Of a stretch of 64,000 nt of DNA, positions 43,990 to 55,399 are shown in pieces. The stretch spans positions 1,426,001 to 1,490,000 of the forward strand of contig OX155974.1 in the NCBI GenBank assembly GCA_944548615.1, written 5' to 3'. The DNA comes from Micropterix aruncella. Lineage: Eukaryota > Arthropoda > Insecta > Lepidoptera > Micropterigidae. A program made the position numbers and the translations under genes. Each line of letters begins with the position of its first letter. The first letter of the stretch is position 1. The notes under the pieces are model-generated. The model saw only the letters and a list, made by a program, of their open reading frames with translations, had not been told where the DNA came from and ran no database searches.

Positions 43990-44794
43990 GAAAAAAAAAT
44001 AAAAAATAATAATAAAAAATATTAAAATATAATATAATAAATAAAATGCAATTCCATTATATAATCGGCAATAAATACCTATAATATACAAATCGATTAA
44101 ATATTATAAATAAAGTTACATGTGAGAAAAGAAAGAAACAGTCATTAATATTTAATATATGTTAAGTAGTACAGGATTCAATATAAAAATACCTAGTCAA
44201 AAAAATAACAATTCATTGTCAAAGTCAAATAATTTTTGGTAGTTAGTTTAATAAAATATACTCAACATACATAATTAAAATTATGTTAATAATTTGTGCA
44301 CCTAAGTTTTATTAGACTATTATTTCTAGCATTTGGTGTATGGTTAGCCTATCATGATTCGATAAACATTTCTTTATTTTTTTTCTATCCCCTAAATGTC
44401 AAATTCATTTTTACTTCCATATTGATCAGGTTGTAAAATCTCGGCGCAATGAAAGAGTAATGTCTTTGACCAAATGATGTTTTCCTTCAAGGTATTATTA
44501 TGGTATTTTCTAAAACTTGTCTTGTTGGTCGCCGGTTCTGAATTATTCCTAAATTTGGGTTATTGTCCAAAAATAGCCTAAAGAGAGAAGTTTTTAGAAA
44601 AAGTTGCCTACAATCAAGAACTTTAGCTTCCTTATAAAGTTCATTAGTGGGATGGCGATATGGTCTACATAGAATAATTTTTAATATAAATGTCTGCGCA
44701 ACTTGCCATGGCTCTAGCAGGTTTCTACCACATCCACCCCATCCAATTATGCCGTAAGTAATAAGCGATTCAAATAAAGCATAATAAATTATCG
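43990..44794 (-). pseudogene. LINE reverse transcriptase C-terminal fragment (minus)
   Basis: Minus-strand translation from about 44794 gives IIYYALFESLITYGIIGWGG, LEPWQVAQTFILKIIL, ELYKEAKVLDCRQLF and, after a frame change, FGQRHYSFIAPRFYNLIN. It is closely related to the fragment at 16785-17531. The 3' UTR is AT-rich to about 43990. Too many stops to be functional. Confidence 0.7.
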
Positions 44795-45289
44795 GACGTT
44801 AGTCGCGGACGTGACCTTGAGATTTTGGAGTTCCGACAGAGAACTGGCAAGCCACGTCCCAAACGACTTTGCATACTGTTAGGTTGTGTCCATCAGTTTA
44901 TATGATCAGTGTCCATCAGCCGCAGCTTACTGACGCGTCCAATAATATGATTGCCCTTGACGCGCTTCTGAAGGTCATTTCATTCGCTTTTTACAAACAT
45001 GGGTGCATTACTTTCAGCCTTGTAAATTCTTATCAACCTGCTTAACATTTGCGAGTGTCAATTTTATATGACATTGACAAGGCTTTTATATAAATATGAC
45101 AAGGCTGTCTCAAATTTTAAAAGATAATGATCTCTCCTCGCACCAGATATTGCCCTCGCCGCTTGTTTTCGTAAAATATAAAGTGGACATCGAGAGCATT
45201 GCCCTATACAACTGATTTTAGAAAGTATTATATTGCTCAATGTCCTAGTGCATCTTGGCATCTCTTCTGCGCCGGCGACGTGCAGGTGT
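44795..45289 (-). other. Intergenic; possible reverse transcriptase shred
   Basis: The minus frame at 45261-45064 contains PLYILRKQAARAIS, reminiscent of the LQK-x-AVRAI helix of LINE reverse transcriptases, but nothing supports it further. Otherwise nothing recognised. Confidence 0.3.
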
Positions 45290-45985
45290 CACTGATAGCG
45301 TAACCGGTAGCGAACGGTGTCATGCAGCTTGGGCCATAAGATCCAATTAGTTCTGGAATCGGCCTAACTCACGATTCAGCTCCTATTCAGAAGCCTCCTC
45401 GTGTGTAAGACTACCCTGGGTATGATTCCCGCGTATCAGGCCTCATGTCTGGTGTACCGATTTCTCCTGGTGGCGACAATTCCACCATGAGACGCCAGTC
45501 GGTTGTGCACTTGCTGAAGGTGTCTGTAGACTATGGAAATATACTGTCTCCTAAGCATCGGAGGTGGATGTTGATCTATCGTCAACCACTCTGAAAATTA
45601 CCATTAGGCTATCTGATCCTGAATTGCCTTTGGTCCGCGTTAGATTCAAACCGAATCACCGCTGAATATACGGCAGGTAAAGGCCGCGCAAATGACATCG
45701 GACCCGTAACCAGTCGGGAGGTTGAAGGTATGCTGATGGTTAATTCCAGTTGAAGATTTACCTTCTAAAATTGGTAGTCAGGGGGCGAGGCTGCCCGCTT
45801 GGTACCTTTCCAGGTACCTCGCCGTAAGGCGTTGGTCTCTGACGGGCATGATAACATATAGCTAGGCAGTAGATTTGTATTGTCTCTAAGTCTTCTACGT
45901 TCATCCCACGGCTAAAAAAACAGTCACATATCGTTATACCAGCCTGGAGCGACGGGTTCGCACGTTGTAGTCGACACCGCCCTAC
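45290..45985 (+). repeat. GC-rich 670-bp repeat family, diverged copy
   Basis: Contains CGCCGTAAGGCGTTGGTCTC and CACGTTGTAGTCGACACC, homologous to 48310-48474. No convincing ORF. Confidence 0.55.
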
Positions 45986-46091
45986 TCTCCGCTGAAACTA
46001 AGAGCAATTTATTTGACCATATATAATAACATTGACAAATGTTTTTTTTTATATAAATATTGATTGATTTTAAACTCATTATTTTATCCAT

Positions 46092-46815
46092 GACTAGCTG
46101 ACCCGTGCCTACTTCGTTGGGCGGTAAAACTTTTACTTGTGATAAAATTATGAGCATGGTTCGGTTAGTACTGAGCGCTATGATTTATTTCCTGACTGCC
46201 AAAAGAAGGGTTATATTTTTACTGCATATGTATGTATGTATTTGCATGCCAATTTGACTATATTACCGTTATTTGTGACTGTCTTCTTGTAAGTGTCTTA
46301 TTTGAGAGTGTCATATCTCTTTAACCATTTATGCAGTAAAAGGGAAAAGTCTTTTGTTTTAAACACTTAAGACGATAAATTTACTTATTTTGATAAGAAT
46401 TCATAATTGTTGATAATATGATCAATAAATATGACCTAACGATTAAAATTATTTTTTAAATATAAAATACTACTTTTTGTGACTTAAATATAAAAGTTAG
46501 ACATGTGCTGTCGCTGACTTTTTTGTAGGCATTATCAAGCTCTACAACTTGTCTCTAGAACGTAATCATATACATATCTCTCGTCGTTAAGGCAGCTTTA
46601 GTTAGAAACGTTTTCGTTCGACCGTTTTTTCTCCGACTTACTTTGCAAATCCGACTACCACGATAAAGTCTTTTCATTTTTCGGATTAATATATAGCCTA
46701 TGACACTTACAAATAACGTGGCTTTCTATTGGTAAAAGAATTTTTAAAATCGGTTCAGTAGATCCAGAGATTACTTCCTACAACCTCACAAACTTTACCT
46801 CTTTATAATATTAGT
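46092..46815 (+). repeat. Dispersed ACTAGCTGACC repeat, complete copy outside the units
   Basis: Runs from ACTAGCTGACCCGTGCCTAC to CTCTTTATAATATTAGTA. Reads GTTAGTACTGAGCGCTATG across the LINE insertion point of unit 1, an independent empty site. Non-coding. Confidence 0.65.
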
Positions 46816-46835
46816 AGGTATACACAAAACTACAA

Positions 46836-47440
46836 AACCTTTCTCAATAATCGAGAAAGCTACAGATTGGATTCTGGAGGTTGATTCGGTCTCTGAGCAG
46901 TATAAATTCCCTGAAAGTCTCGGATGCACAGCCCTCCGTCCAGATATAACTCTTTACTCTCTATCTCGGAAGGTGGCTCTTATCGTAGAATTAACTGTTC
47001 CATGGGAATCAAATATCCCAAAAGACCACGAGTACAAATTAAATAAATACCATGATCTTGCAAATGCCGTAACCCGGAACGGCTTCACTGTTCACCTTCA
47101 CGCGGTGGAAGTTGGCGCTCGTGGCCTGCCAGCTAAATCTCTATTTCACCTCTTTAAAGATCTTGGCCTTTCCAGAAAAATAATCAACTCTTTCTTAGAA
47201 AAATTATCTAAAACTGCGATTTGCGCATCTCAAATTCTATGGCTTCGAAGGGGGAGTGAATGGGTGGCAAGGTGAACGCTCACATGTGGCAAGACAGCTG
47301 TCCTAAACCTACCACAGCCGGTTCGTAAGTCCGGAATCCACTGCTCACCCCCCAGAAGTGTAAAAAAAATAGTATTATGATGGGCCCGACTCCGGTCGGT
47401 GAATTCCATGGCAGCTCCGTTTGTATTTATTTATATAATA
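46836..47440 (+). pseudogene. Second copy of the restriction-like endonuclease fragment
   Basis: Corresponds to 39400-39885: LRPDITLYSLSRK, LIVELTVPWESN, HEYKLNKYHDLAN, VEVGARGLPAKSL. It keeps the C-terminal LWLRRGSEW that the other copy lost. Joined to the dispersed repeat on its left, so its 5' part is missing. Ends in the shared GGTGAATTCCATGGCAGCTC and a (TAA)n tail at about 47437-47455. Confidence 0.55.
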
Positions 47441-47574
47441 ATAATAAATTATTAGTGCTATCTATCGCAATTTTATACAGGCTGATTAAATCACAGAAAT
47501 AATACGAAGATATAAGAATTCCATCTACTATGCTATAATATTGTATAACAGTGTAAAAATAAAATGTATACTAT

Positions 47575-47789
47575 ATTTCAATACCGTACAACGGGGCAAC
47601 TTTGATTTCTGGGGCGACTTTGATGATGGAAAAAAAAATGATTTTTTCGAAATATCTTTGAAGTTATTGAACGCAGCCAATTTTTGTTTCGTAAGTTGGC
47701 AACACTGACAGATCGGCCATGTTTTCTCATCGCATCGACGCAAGACCATACTAGTTGTGAAAATATTAATGTGAAATTGCTACAGACGT
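47575..47789. mobile_element. Left part of an element with GGGGC-ACTTTGAT repeats
   Basis: CAACGGGGCAACTTTGATTT and GGGGCGACTTTGATGATGG lie in tandem here, AACGGGGCTACATTGAC and ACGGGGCGACATTGATAG recur at about 48590-48635, and the complementary TCAAAGTAGCCCC lies at 49779-49795. These look like (sub)terminal repeats of one DNA element now split by two retroposons. No ORF; superfamily unknown. Confidence 0.4.
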
Positions 47790-47802
47790 AAGTACTGTTT
47801 GT

Positions 47803-48474
47803 ATCAAATTGGGAGCTAACGGGCCCATGATGAGGTGGCCACGATGACCCATGTGTTCAGGGTCGGTCACACTCACGGGTCAACACCCATCCGACGGCCT
47901 CCACGCACGGGGTGCGAACCTGGGTAGGACACTGGGTCAACCAGTCTCCCCTGGGAATCAAACCTCTGGCGCTCCTGGACGGTCTGCGCACCGAGCGGCG
48001 CAAGCCAATCGATTGTGCTCTCCGACTAACAGTCGGGGGAGTCTGGGAAATGTATAGTTTCCTATAGAGCGGGGGTGGTTGCCTACCTTACGGCGACTGC
48101 TCTTGAATTGACCATTGGCCATCCGATCCCGGGTCAGAGCCGGGCAAAGGACGCCTTGGTCCGCGATAGATTCGGTATACTCCGTTTCACCGCTTCGTAA
48201 GGGAGAGGACGGCGCAAGCGACCTCGAACTCGGAACCAATCGAGAGACCGGAGAAATCTGGTCTCAATTGGTAGTTAGGGCGCGAGTACCGCCCGCCAGG
48301 TAACATACCTGGCTACTCGCGGTAAGGCGTTGGTCTCTAACGGGTTGTGGCGTAGCTAGACGTCGGATTTGTTATGTCCAAAGTCTTCTACGCTCATTGC
48401 ACGGTCGATAGAATGATGAATCGTTAAAACGTCCTGCGGTGACGGGCTCGCCCGTTGTGGTTGACATCTCAATA
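47803..48474 (+). mobile_element. 672-bp GC-rich retroposon, full-length copy
   Basis: Precise 13-bp duplication TGTATCAAATTGG at 47790-47802 and 48475-48487. Starts GAGCTAACGGGCCCATGATG and ends GTGGTTGACATCTCAATA. The same element as 11615-12278. No credible protein. Confidence 0.75.
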
Positions 48475-48869
48475 TGTATCAAATTGGTATTATATAATGT
48501 TAATTATGTGTATTTCACCAACAACATAGAAGTAGGTAGTGTGTTTTTTTTCAATCTTAGTTTTCGATATTATAAACGATTTAATATAACGGGGCTACAT
48601 TGACATGGCATACGGGGCGACATTGATAGTTATCAATCTCGCCCTTATATCTTTAGTACCATACTCTTGCCCAAAATATTAGCGCTATCAAACTGACCCC
48701 GTGTTTTTTTGTCCGCAGATTCTTCATATTATGGAAAATGGTACGAACGTTTTGCTTTTATTAATTTTTATGTATGAGACCGATTAGAATATGTTTCTTA
48801 TTTAAAATAACCAACCTTTAATAAATGGTATATCATATTTCCACTATCAAAGTAACCTCTTTAGTCCTT

Positions 48870-49782
48870 TAGTAAGTAACTTTAGATGAAAATTTAAACT
48901 GGAATCAACATATCGATAATTTGTGTGCAACTTTGTCATCGGCAGTCTATGCTATAAGAAAGGTGAAATTTCTGGCTGGCGAACGTGCAGCGATCAGTGT
49001 GTATCACTCCTGCTTCCATTCAAAGATGTCTTATGCGATACTACTATGGGGTAATGCAACCGATACCCATCGCGTTTTTGTGCTACAAAAGCAAGCCGTT
49101 AGGACAATTTTTGGTGTAAGCAGAGAAACACATTGCGCCCCTTTTTTTATTAAAGCTGGTATCCTTACCATGTCGTCTATGTACATATATCAGTCCTTTT
49201 ATACGCCAAAGAGAATTTTTTAAATTGCGAGCTTCACTCCACTCGGCATAGCCATAATACGCGACATAAGAACAATGTGTTATTGCCTAAAGTACGCTTG
49301 ACTAAATATCAAAAAACATTTTTATATATAAGTTTTAAATTGTTCAATGCTTTGCCATCATCAACGAAAAGACTTGAGATGGCAGCATATAAAATCTGCT
49401 TGAAAAATCAGTTAGTCAAACATGCCCTTTACAAACTGGACGACTTTTACGATATTGCGTCCACAATTGCTTGATTATAAATTACCATATTATGACTATA
49501 CTTTCGAACTAAGTTTTAGATTTTATTGACATTGTTTTTAATAACGCATGTTTCAGAATTTTTCTTTTTATGGTATTGATTGTTATTTGTTAGATTATTG
49601 ATTATTTTGTAAATTTGACTATTTTTAAGTAATCACCTCTGATTACAATTATGTTTTTTCCTTTTAATTAATCAAAGCGGTTTTATCATCCGGTAAATTA
49701 TATTTGTAAAATTTGACATGGTCCTCAGTATTGTGAAATGCTTTTATGGAATGAATAAATGATGATGATGATGATGATGAGT
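48870..49782 (+). pseudogene. 5'-truncated LINE with reverse transcriptase C-terminus and ATG-repeat tail
   Basis: Encodes LDENLNWNQHI, SSAVYAIRKVKFL, KMSYAILLWGN, VFVLQKQAVRTIFG, then frame breaks near 49222. LFNALPSSTKRLEM follows at 49277-49474. The 3' UTR ends in (GAT)n at 49760-49781. Related to the CR1-like ORF2 at 3157-3744. Inactive. Confidence 0.8.
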
Positions 49783-49811
49783 CAAAGTAGCCCCAAAATT
49801 ACAAAAAAAAA

Positions 49812-50398
49812 TACGTGTGGCACTCGGGGACTGCCACGGTAAAGCTATTGCATAGCATTTTTAACAACTTATGCAATTATAATTATTTATTTATTTTATT
49901 TTTTCTGATATCAGATAACTGCGCTCTATCGGAAAACGTTGAAATTATTCCGAATCATTTGCGGCTGCGGAAGCAAATGATTCGGAATAATTTAAACGTC
50001 TTTCGATAGAGCGCCGCGCACGAATTTTTTATTCAATAAAGCAAAAAACCGAATTATTTGAAAAAAATCGTAGATAAAAAGATAGATAATTAAATTATCT
50101 TTAAAATGGTGCAGGTTTCATAATAATACGCCAGATAGTATTTGCGTAGTAGTCGTTTTTGTGTTCGGTTAGACCTAATTTCACAAATTAATTACACTAT
50201 GTAATATAAACAAAATCTAAAATATTCAAAGCTAAGAATATTAGGAAAATGTTCTTGTTTAACATATATTTTTTTCGAATCGTAAGCAGTACTCGTTTAG
50301 ACGTAATTATCAGTTTAAAATCATTAATTTTCGTTAAGAAATTTCTTCATTCGGTCGCCGCGCTGGCCTAGCCCGCGATAAAAGCTATGCAATAGCTT
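49812..50398. mobile_element. Palindrome-centred MITE, copy E (inverted)
   Basis: 587 bp from TACGTGTGGCACTCGGGG to AGCTATGCAATAGCTT. Central hairpin intact. Directly followed by the foldback element at 50410. Confidence 0.75.
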
Positions 50399-50409
50399 AA
50401 AAAGAGTCC

Positions 50410-50539
50410 GGCTCACTCAGTCTAAAGCTCAGTCGCTCTAAAATGGCATTTTAGAGCGACTGGCCCGAAAAACACGACAATATCGTGTGAGGTGCAGAAC
50501 GTATAAATTAGAGCGACTGATCTTTAGACTGAGTGAGCC
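50410..50539. mobile_element. 130-bp foldback with nested hairpins
   Basis: Outer arms GGCTCACTCAGTCTAAAG and CTTTAGACTGAGTGAGCC. The inner hairpin CAGTCGCTCTAAAAT / ATTTTAGAGCGACTG lies at 50430-50462. Partial copies of both motifs follow at 50570-50602 (GGCTCAGTCAGTCTAAAAT, CAGTCGCTCTAAAAT). No ORF. Confidence 0.65.
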
Positions 50540-50602
50540 GCCATCGAAAACATGAAATCGGCTCAGTCAGTCTAAAATGCAAATCGGCTCAGTCGCTCTA
50601 AA

Positions 50603-51711
50603 ATATCACAACTGTGAAATACCTCCTGCTACTTTTCGCGTTCTTCTTCTTCTTTATAAATAGCAGTTGTCAACGCGTGTAGTGTTACCAGGTTATCAAA
50701 ATGTTTCCCTGGATGGGCGATATCAGACTATTTTCGAAATTATTCTAGGTAGGCGAATAAATAACAGATCTGTAATGAGCGGTGACCTTAGAGTATATAT
50801 AAAAAAATAGAGTAGAGAAAAAAGTAGACAGGTGTGCTATAGATGTTTATACCGTATATTGATGGAGATGCGAGAAATAGGGAGAGACCACGCGCTCGCC
50901 AATCGACTAGTCGATTACGGATAGCACTCACTCGACTCGACATTGTAAATTGTTGTACATTGTAATTGTTGACATTGTAACAGTTTACTGACATACACGC
51001 TCAATTACGTCGTCTTCTCGTAAGGATGTCAACCAACGTCGCTCCGCCTCCCATAATTTCTTGCGCAGGAAAGAGAAGATATGAGTGCTGTGCGGCGATG
51101 CTGTATTTTGCCATCTCATAGATGAATAAAAACACTCCCTGTCAGTGTCGGCGACAGAAATCTAGTGTAGTAAAGAGAAGCTTAAAAAATTTTTTTAAAA
51201 CATAAGAAATATATATACATTTATAAAAATGTTTATTGGTTTGTAACCATTTGACCCCAATATGCCATAAAGGTAAGAAATAAAAAAAATAATTCATGAT
51301 GTTTTAAACGTGTTTATTTTAATCACATTTTAGAATATCTACAAAATAATATTGTACTTAAGGCTCTTATAAGGCCGCCATTATTTTTTTGACGAAAATT
51401 ATTCAAATCAACAAATTATATCTACTCGATCTTCAGTGTTCACGATAAAATAGGACAAGCAATGTAGTTTTATGTGATTGGATGTATGCCTAAGGTTTAT
51501 TTTAGTGGAAAATACAAAGGTACAGGAAGATGTAATTTTGATAACAGAAATACAATTCTGTTCTCAAAAATTATAGCTTCCATTGAGCAATAATAACTAA
51601 AACCTCAGACGTAGGTAGAATCATAGAATCTGGTCTAAGCGCAGTCAGCTAGTATTCGACTAGACTGTATTCAGATCGCCCGCTTGGAGGATCCAAACCC
51701 TTAAGTATCCG
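50603..51711. other. Intergenic, no gene recognised
   Basis: AT-rich DNA with short microsatellites (TTC)n at about 50643. No repeat shared with the rest of the window. Possibly the 3' flank of the P-type transposon, but no inverted ends could be identified. Confidence 0.4.
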
Positions 51712-54205
51712 TTATTGCCCTTTTAAAAGAGTGAGCTTGTTGTATAGTTGCCTTTTGGTTGGTTTTACATTTGACTTACGAACTAAATATTTTATCCGTA
51801 TATCAACATATTTTTGGATAACGGCTCTTAGCAGATGAAGCAAATGATTACTGCACGGTTCCTGCTCAAATAAATGGGCATGAAGGACCGTGAAAATATC
51901 GGATCCGATGAATAATTTTAACGTTTTTGTAACCATATTTATAGGATCGCGATCGGATTTATTATTTTTGTCAAAATTAACCCTTACTACTGATTCTGCG
52001 GCATTACAAATTCGGATTACATCATTTGATGGATAGATAAGTCCACTTCTGTCTTTAAACACAATAAATAAATTTGCTTGTTTAGGTGTGTTTGCGACTA
52101 ATGCTCCCAAGCAATCAGTGCAATTTAGTCTAGATAGTAAATATCTAACAACATACCCAGCAACGTATGCCACAACATGTTGTGAAAATACTGAATGGAA
52201 ACCGGCAGGTAAACTCAGATCTTCCTCCTTCAAATTGCTCATGAATTGTTCGTCGACCATATCCACTTGTGATCCTGATCTATAACCCTTCGTTGTCAAG
52301 TTAATGGACTCAGTTGACGACGAACACGTTAACAAAGTTATGTGTTCCAGAGGAGCACAGTTTCCCCTGAAATTCTCTTTTAACTCCATGTGAACCAAGA
52401 GCTTTTTGTAAGTTGCCATAAATTGCAGGGCCGATGGATTATTGTTGAACCCGCCGTGGGACCGTACTACTGAAAAAAATATCTATCAAAAGTGGTCTTG
52501 GCTTAACTTGTACATTGGTAAAAAATACAATGTTTTTTCTTGTTTAACGAGCTCGTTGTACAATCCTTTCATGCTGTCTATGCATACGCACAATCCAAGG
52601 AAACCTACTTTATTTCTGGTATTCATGATCGGTGTTTCATTGTCCATCAAAACTAGATGTTCCAAATAAGTTTTTGCATTATCCATGAACGTTAGATACT
52701 TCGTTTCGTTTTTCTCATTGATTGGTGCTTTAAAGTCAATGCCAGGAAACTTTCTTGAATTAAGAATGTCAGTCAGATTGTTCATTGTGTTGATGAAATT
52801 CACTGTTGGTTGTGAGTGAGCAAAATTAAGTATACGTAATTTTTTGTCGCAAAATTCAATAGCGTTCGCAACACTGGCACTTAACAGCTATACTGCTAGC
52901 TTTACTTTCATTATTTGATTTTGAAAGTTGATGTGTTGTGTCGATAATTTATTTCCCTAGTGAAAATTTTCATTTAGTTGGAGCGTGTTTAATTCTTCAA
53001 AATATTGCCATTTGATTAGGCCGCCGTTATTATCTCGAAGAACCTTTTTACTTTGTAATGTATTTCTGACCAGTTTCACCATGTGACATGGGTCAAAAAA
53101 TACAAAAACTGGTTCTTTTGTTGCAGAATGTTCGAAATAGGTTTTTAGTTGACGTTGGTAGTTAAACGAAGAGCCAAGTTCTTGAGCCATGGCTATATTT
53201 GCTGGGCAACCATCAGATGTCATAGATACAACTACCACGCCTACATCGTGGCAATTAGAAAGGCATATCCTTACTAGATTGGCTCTTTGCTCACCTGTTA
53301 TGCCGATTACCAGAAAATATCCTACTGGAATTTTCCACTGCTCGTTAATGGCAACTAAAAGGAACACCAGAGCTTGTTTGCATAGTGTATTTGAATCTCC
53401 GGAAACATCAAACCCAGCACCAAAATCTACATATCCTTGGACTGCATTACCGTCAAATTCCTTTAATTGTCGAATCGACATCTCGTCTATTACCAAATTG
53501 CATAGAATTTTCTTGTCAGAAGACTTGACCTTTTGATCAAGTGCTTTAAAAGCTTCTGCAGTGAAACCTGGCGTGGCGTTTATGCATTGGTACCATTTTC
53601 TTATGGTGCTTGTATGTGGTAGACATGTGTTAAAGGTACTACGTACGTAAGAGTAGGCCTTTGGAGAATAGAAATGGAGGGTTAGCGCAAATGTACGCAG
53701 TTCAGGTGGATATTCTCTCCCTTTATGAGACATCCTTTTCAAAAGAGCTGCTGTAGAAAGCCTGCACACTTCCAGAATATCCACTTGTTCTTGGTTGATC
53801 AGTCTTTTTTGCTTCAGTTCTTTTAATACCTTAGATAAATTTTCAACTTTCTTTTTCAAACGCCGATTAGCAGCGTGTAGTGCCTTGCACCGCATACGTC
53901 GGCGTTTTGCAATGTCTTCTAAACGGATAATTTCTGTTTTTAACTTTCGTTTCCTTGGAGTGTCGTGTACCAGTCCTGAATTGGAAAGCCCTGCAACCTC
54001 CGACTGTTGACCGGAAAATGGAGATTGTTGTAGAAAAAGCGAAGGTACAGCGTCGTTTGTTAATCTACGGATTCCATTTTTGGTTTCATACTTGTTTGAA
54101 TCCGGAAAATGTACTGAACAGATTCTACTCCAAAAGTTTGGTTCCCAATCGGTCTTCTTTACAGCATCAATCTACTTCATCATATTTGTTTTGTCTTTTG
54201 GAAAC
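51712..54205 (-). pseudogene. P-element-type (THAP9-like) transposase, decayed
   Basis: On the minus strand: an acceptor-like TTACTTTTAG at 54215-54206, then the second half of a THAP zinc-binding domain (FPKDKTN, DAVKKTDWEPNFWSRICSVHF, GIRRLTNDAVPSLF). A Lys/Arg-rich coiled segment follows (53895 on), then the RNase H-like core with LVIDEMSIRQL, MTSDGCPANIAMAQ and FFDPCHMVKLVRN, and the P-element C-terminal part (FLGLCVCIDSMKGLYNEL, FSVVRSHGGFNNN, FSQHVVAYVAGYVVRYL). In-frame stops occur at the THAP Trp (about 54164), after LNENFH (52957), near 52890 and at 52486. The first THAP exon with the CxxC is not found. Cuts and joins DNA in intact relatives. Dead here. Confidence 0.85.
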
Positions 54206-54215
54206 CTAAAAGTAA

Positions 54216-55033
54216 GGTAAGTTTCTAAGTTAATAATAATAATATTATTTAAATGATTTTTTGGTCGGTTTTTAATATAACGTATTCGCACCACCGTATC
54301 ACGTCGAATCCAACGACACCTCATACTTACGTCAAAACCCGTCAAGACGTTCGTTCTCTACGTTCAGACACTCATACATGCATAATATCAGCATATAAAG
54401 GTACGCGCTAAAAACATCTACGCTCCATCTGAAGCAATTGGATAAACCTATGTGGGTGGTCCAAAAAGGAATCCCTTATTGGCCTTATTATGCATTATTT
54501 ATCATATTCCATATATACTCTATACTTATATTAACATAAGATTTTTTTACCATTACTACCTATAATTAAAAAAAAGTGATTTGTCAATTTTTATAAAAAA
54601 ATATTGTCGATTATCGATTTCGCTTTTAAAATATCTCGATTCTCGATTAGTGAAAACCCTCCCTACTTGCGGTCGAGCAAGACGAAGGGTGGGGCAGTGT
54701 GTTCCTCGTCCGCTTACGTCGCGCTCCTCGCTTCACCCCCGTAATGGATAACTTTTATTTGGCTGAAAAGTAATTCAAAATTGCTTTCTGATGATATATG
54801 ACACTAGATTTGTGTTTTGTGTGTTTTCTAGTATCATTTTTACAATGATCGATTGCACATTTAACCATCTTTCTTCTTAAAAACAATAAAAATGCTCTAC
54901 AAATTCCCAACTATATCACTTCACAAGCGCTCGCGAATGACTGCGGGCCTCAGCCGGGCGGTCGCTGCATTGTTCACACCCGTGTCTACTGTTCACACTC
55001 GCGCGCTCGCGCTCTATTTCAATATTAATACTC
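54216..55033. other. Intergenic, no gene recognised
   Basis: Mixed composition; a GC-rich patch at 54950-55015. The upstream THAP exon of the P-type element could lie here, but I could not identify it. Confidence 0.4.
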
Positions 55034-55399
55034 TAACGGTCTTATTCAGAGACGTTGACTAAGTTAGTCAGCCCTGATTTGCAAAAAACTGTATTCAGAA
55101 ACGTTTAACAAGCCGTGATTAAGCTAATCACGGCTTAAACATGTGATTTGTGTTCATACATTCCTTAATCACGGCTCGTGGGCCTTGTAGAGTCTGTCTA
55201 AATCGATCGCAGCGCCTAATCAGCGCCTGTCGGCGAAACTGGAACTAAATACTGGCCGAAATCACAGTTCTCGGACACCTTAAACGAGAAAAAAGAAGAA
55301 GAACGCTCAGCAGTTTGACGTTTCATGTGTACACGATTTCTTTTCGTTTTTAGCGGTTTTTTCGGTATTTCTCACGATTTTCATCGTACATAGCTTGAA

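Noticed and set aside
47591..47749. Minus-strand frame starting MVLRRCDEKTWPICQCC as a gene
   Set aside because: Short, lies in transposon end repeats, no recognisable domain.
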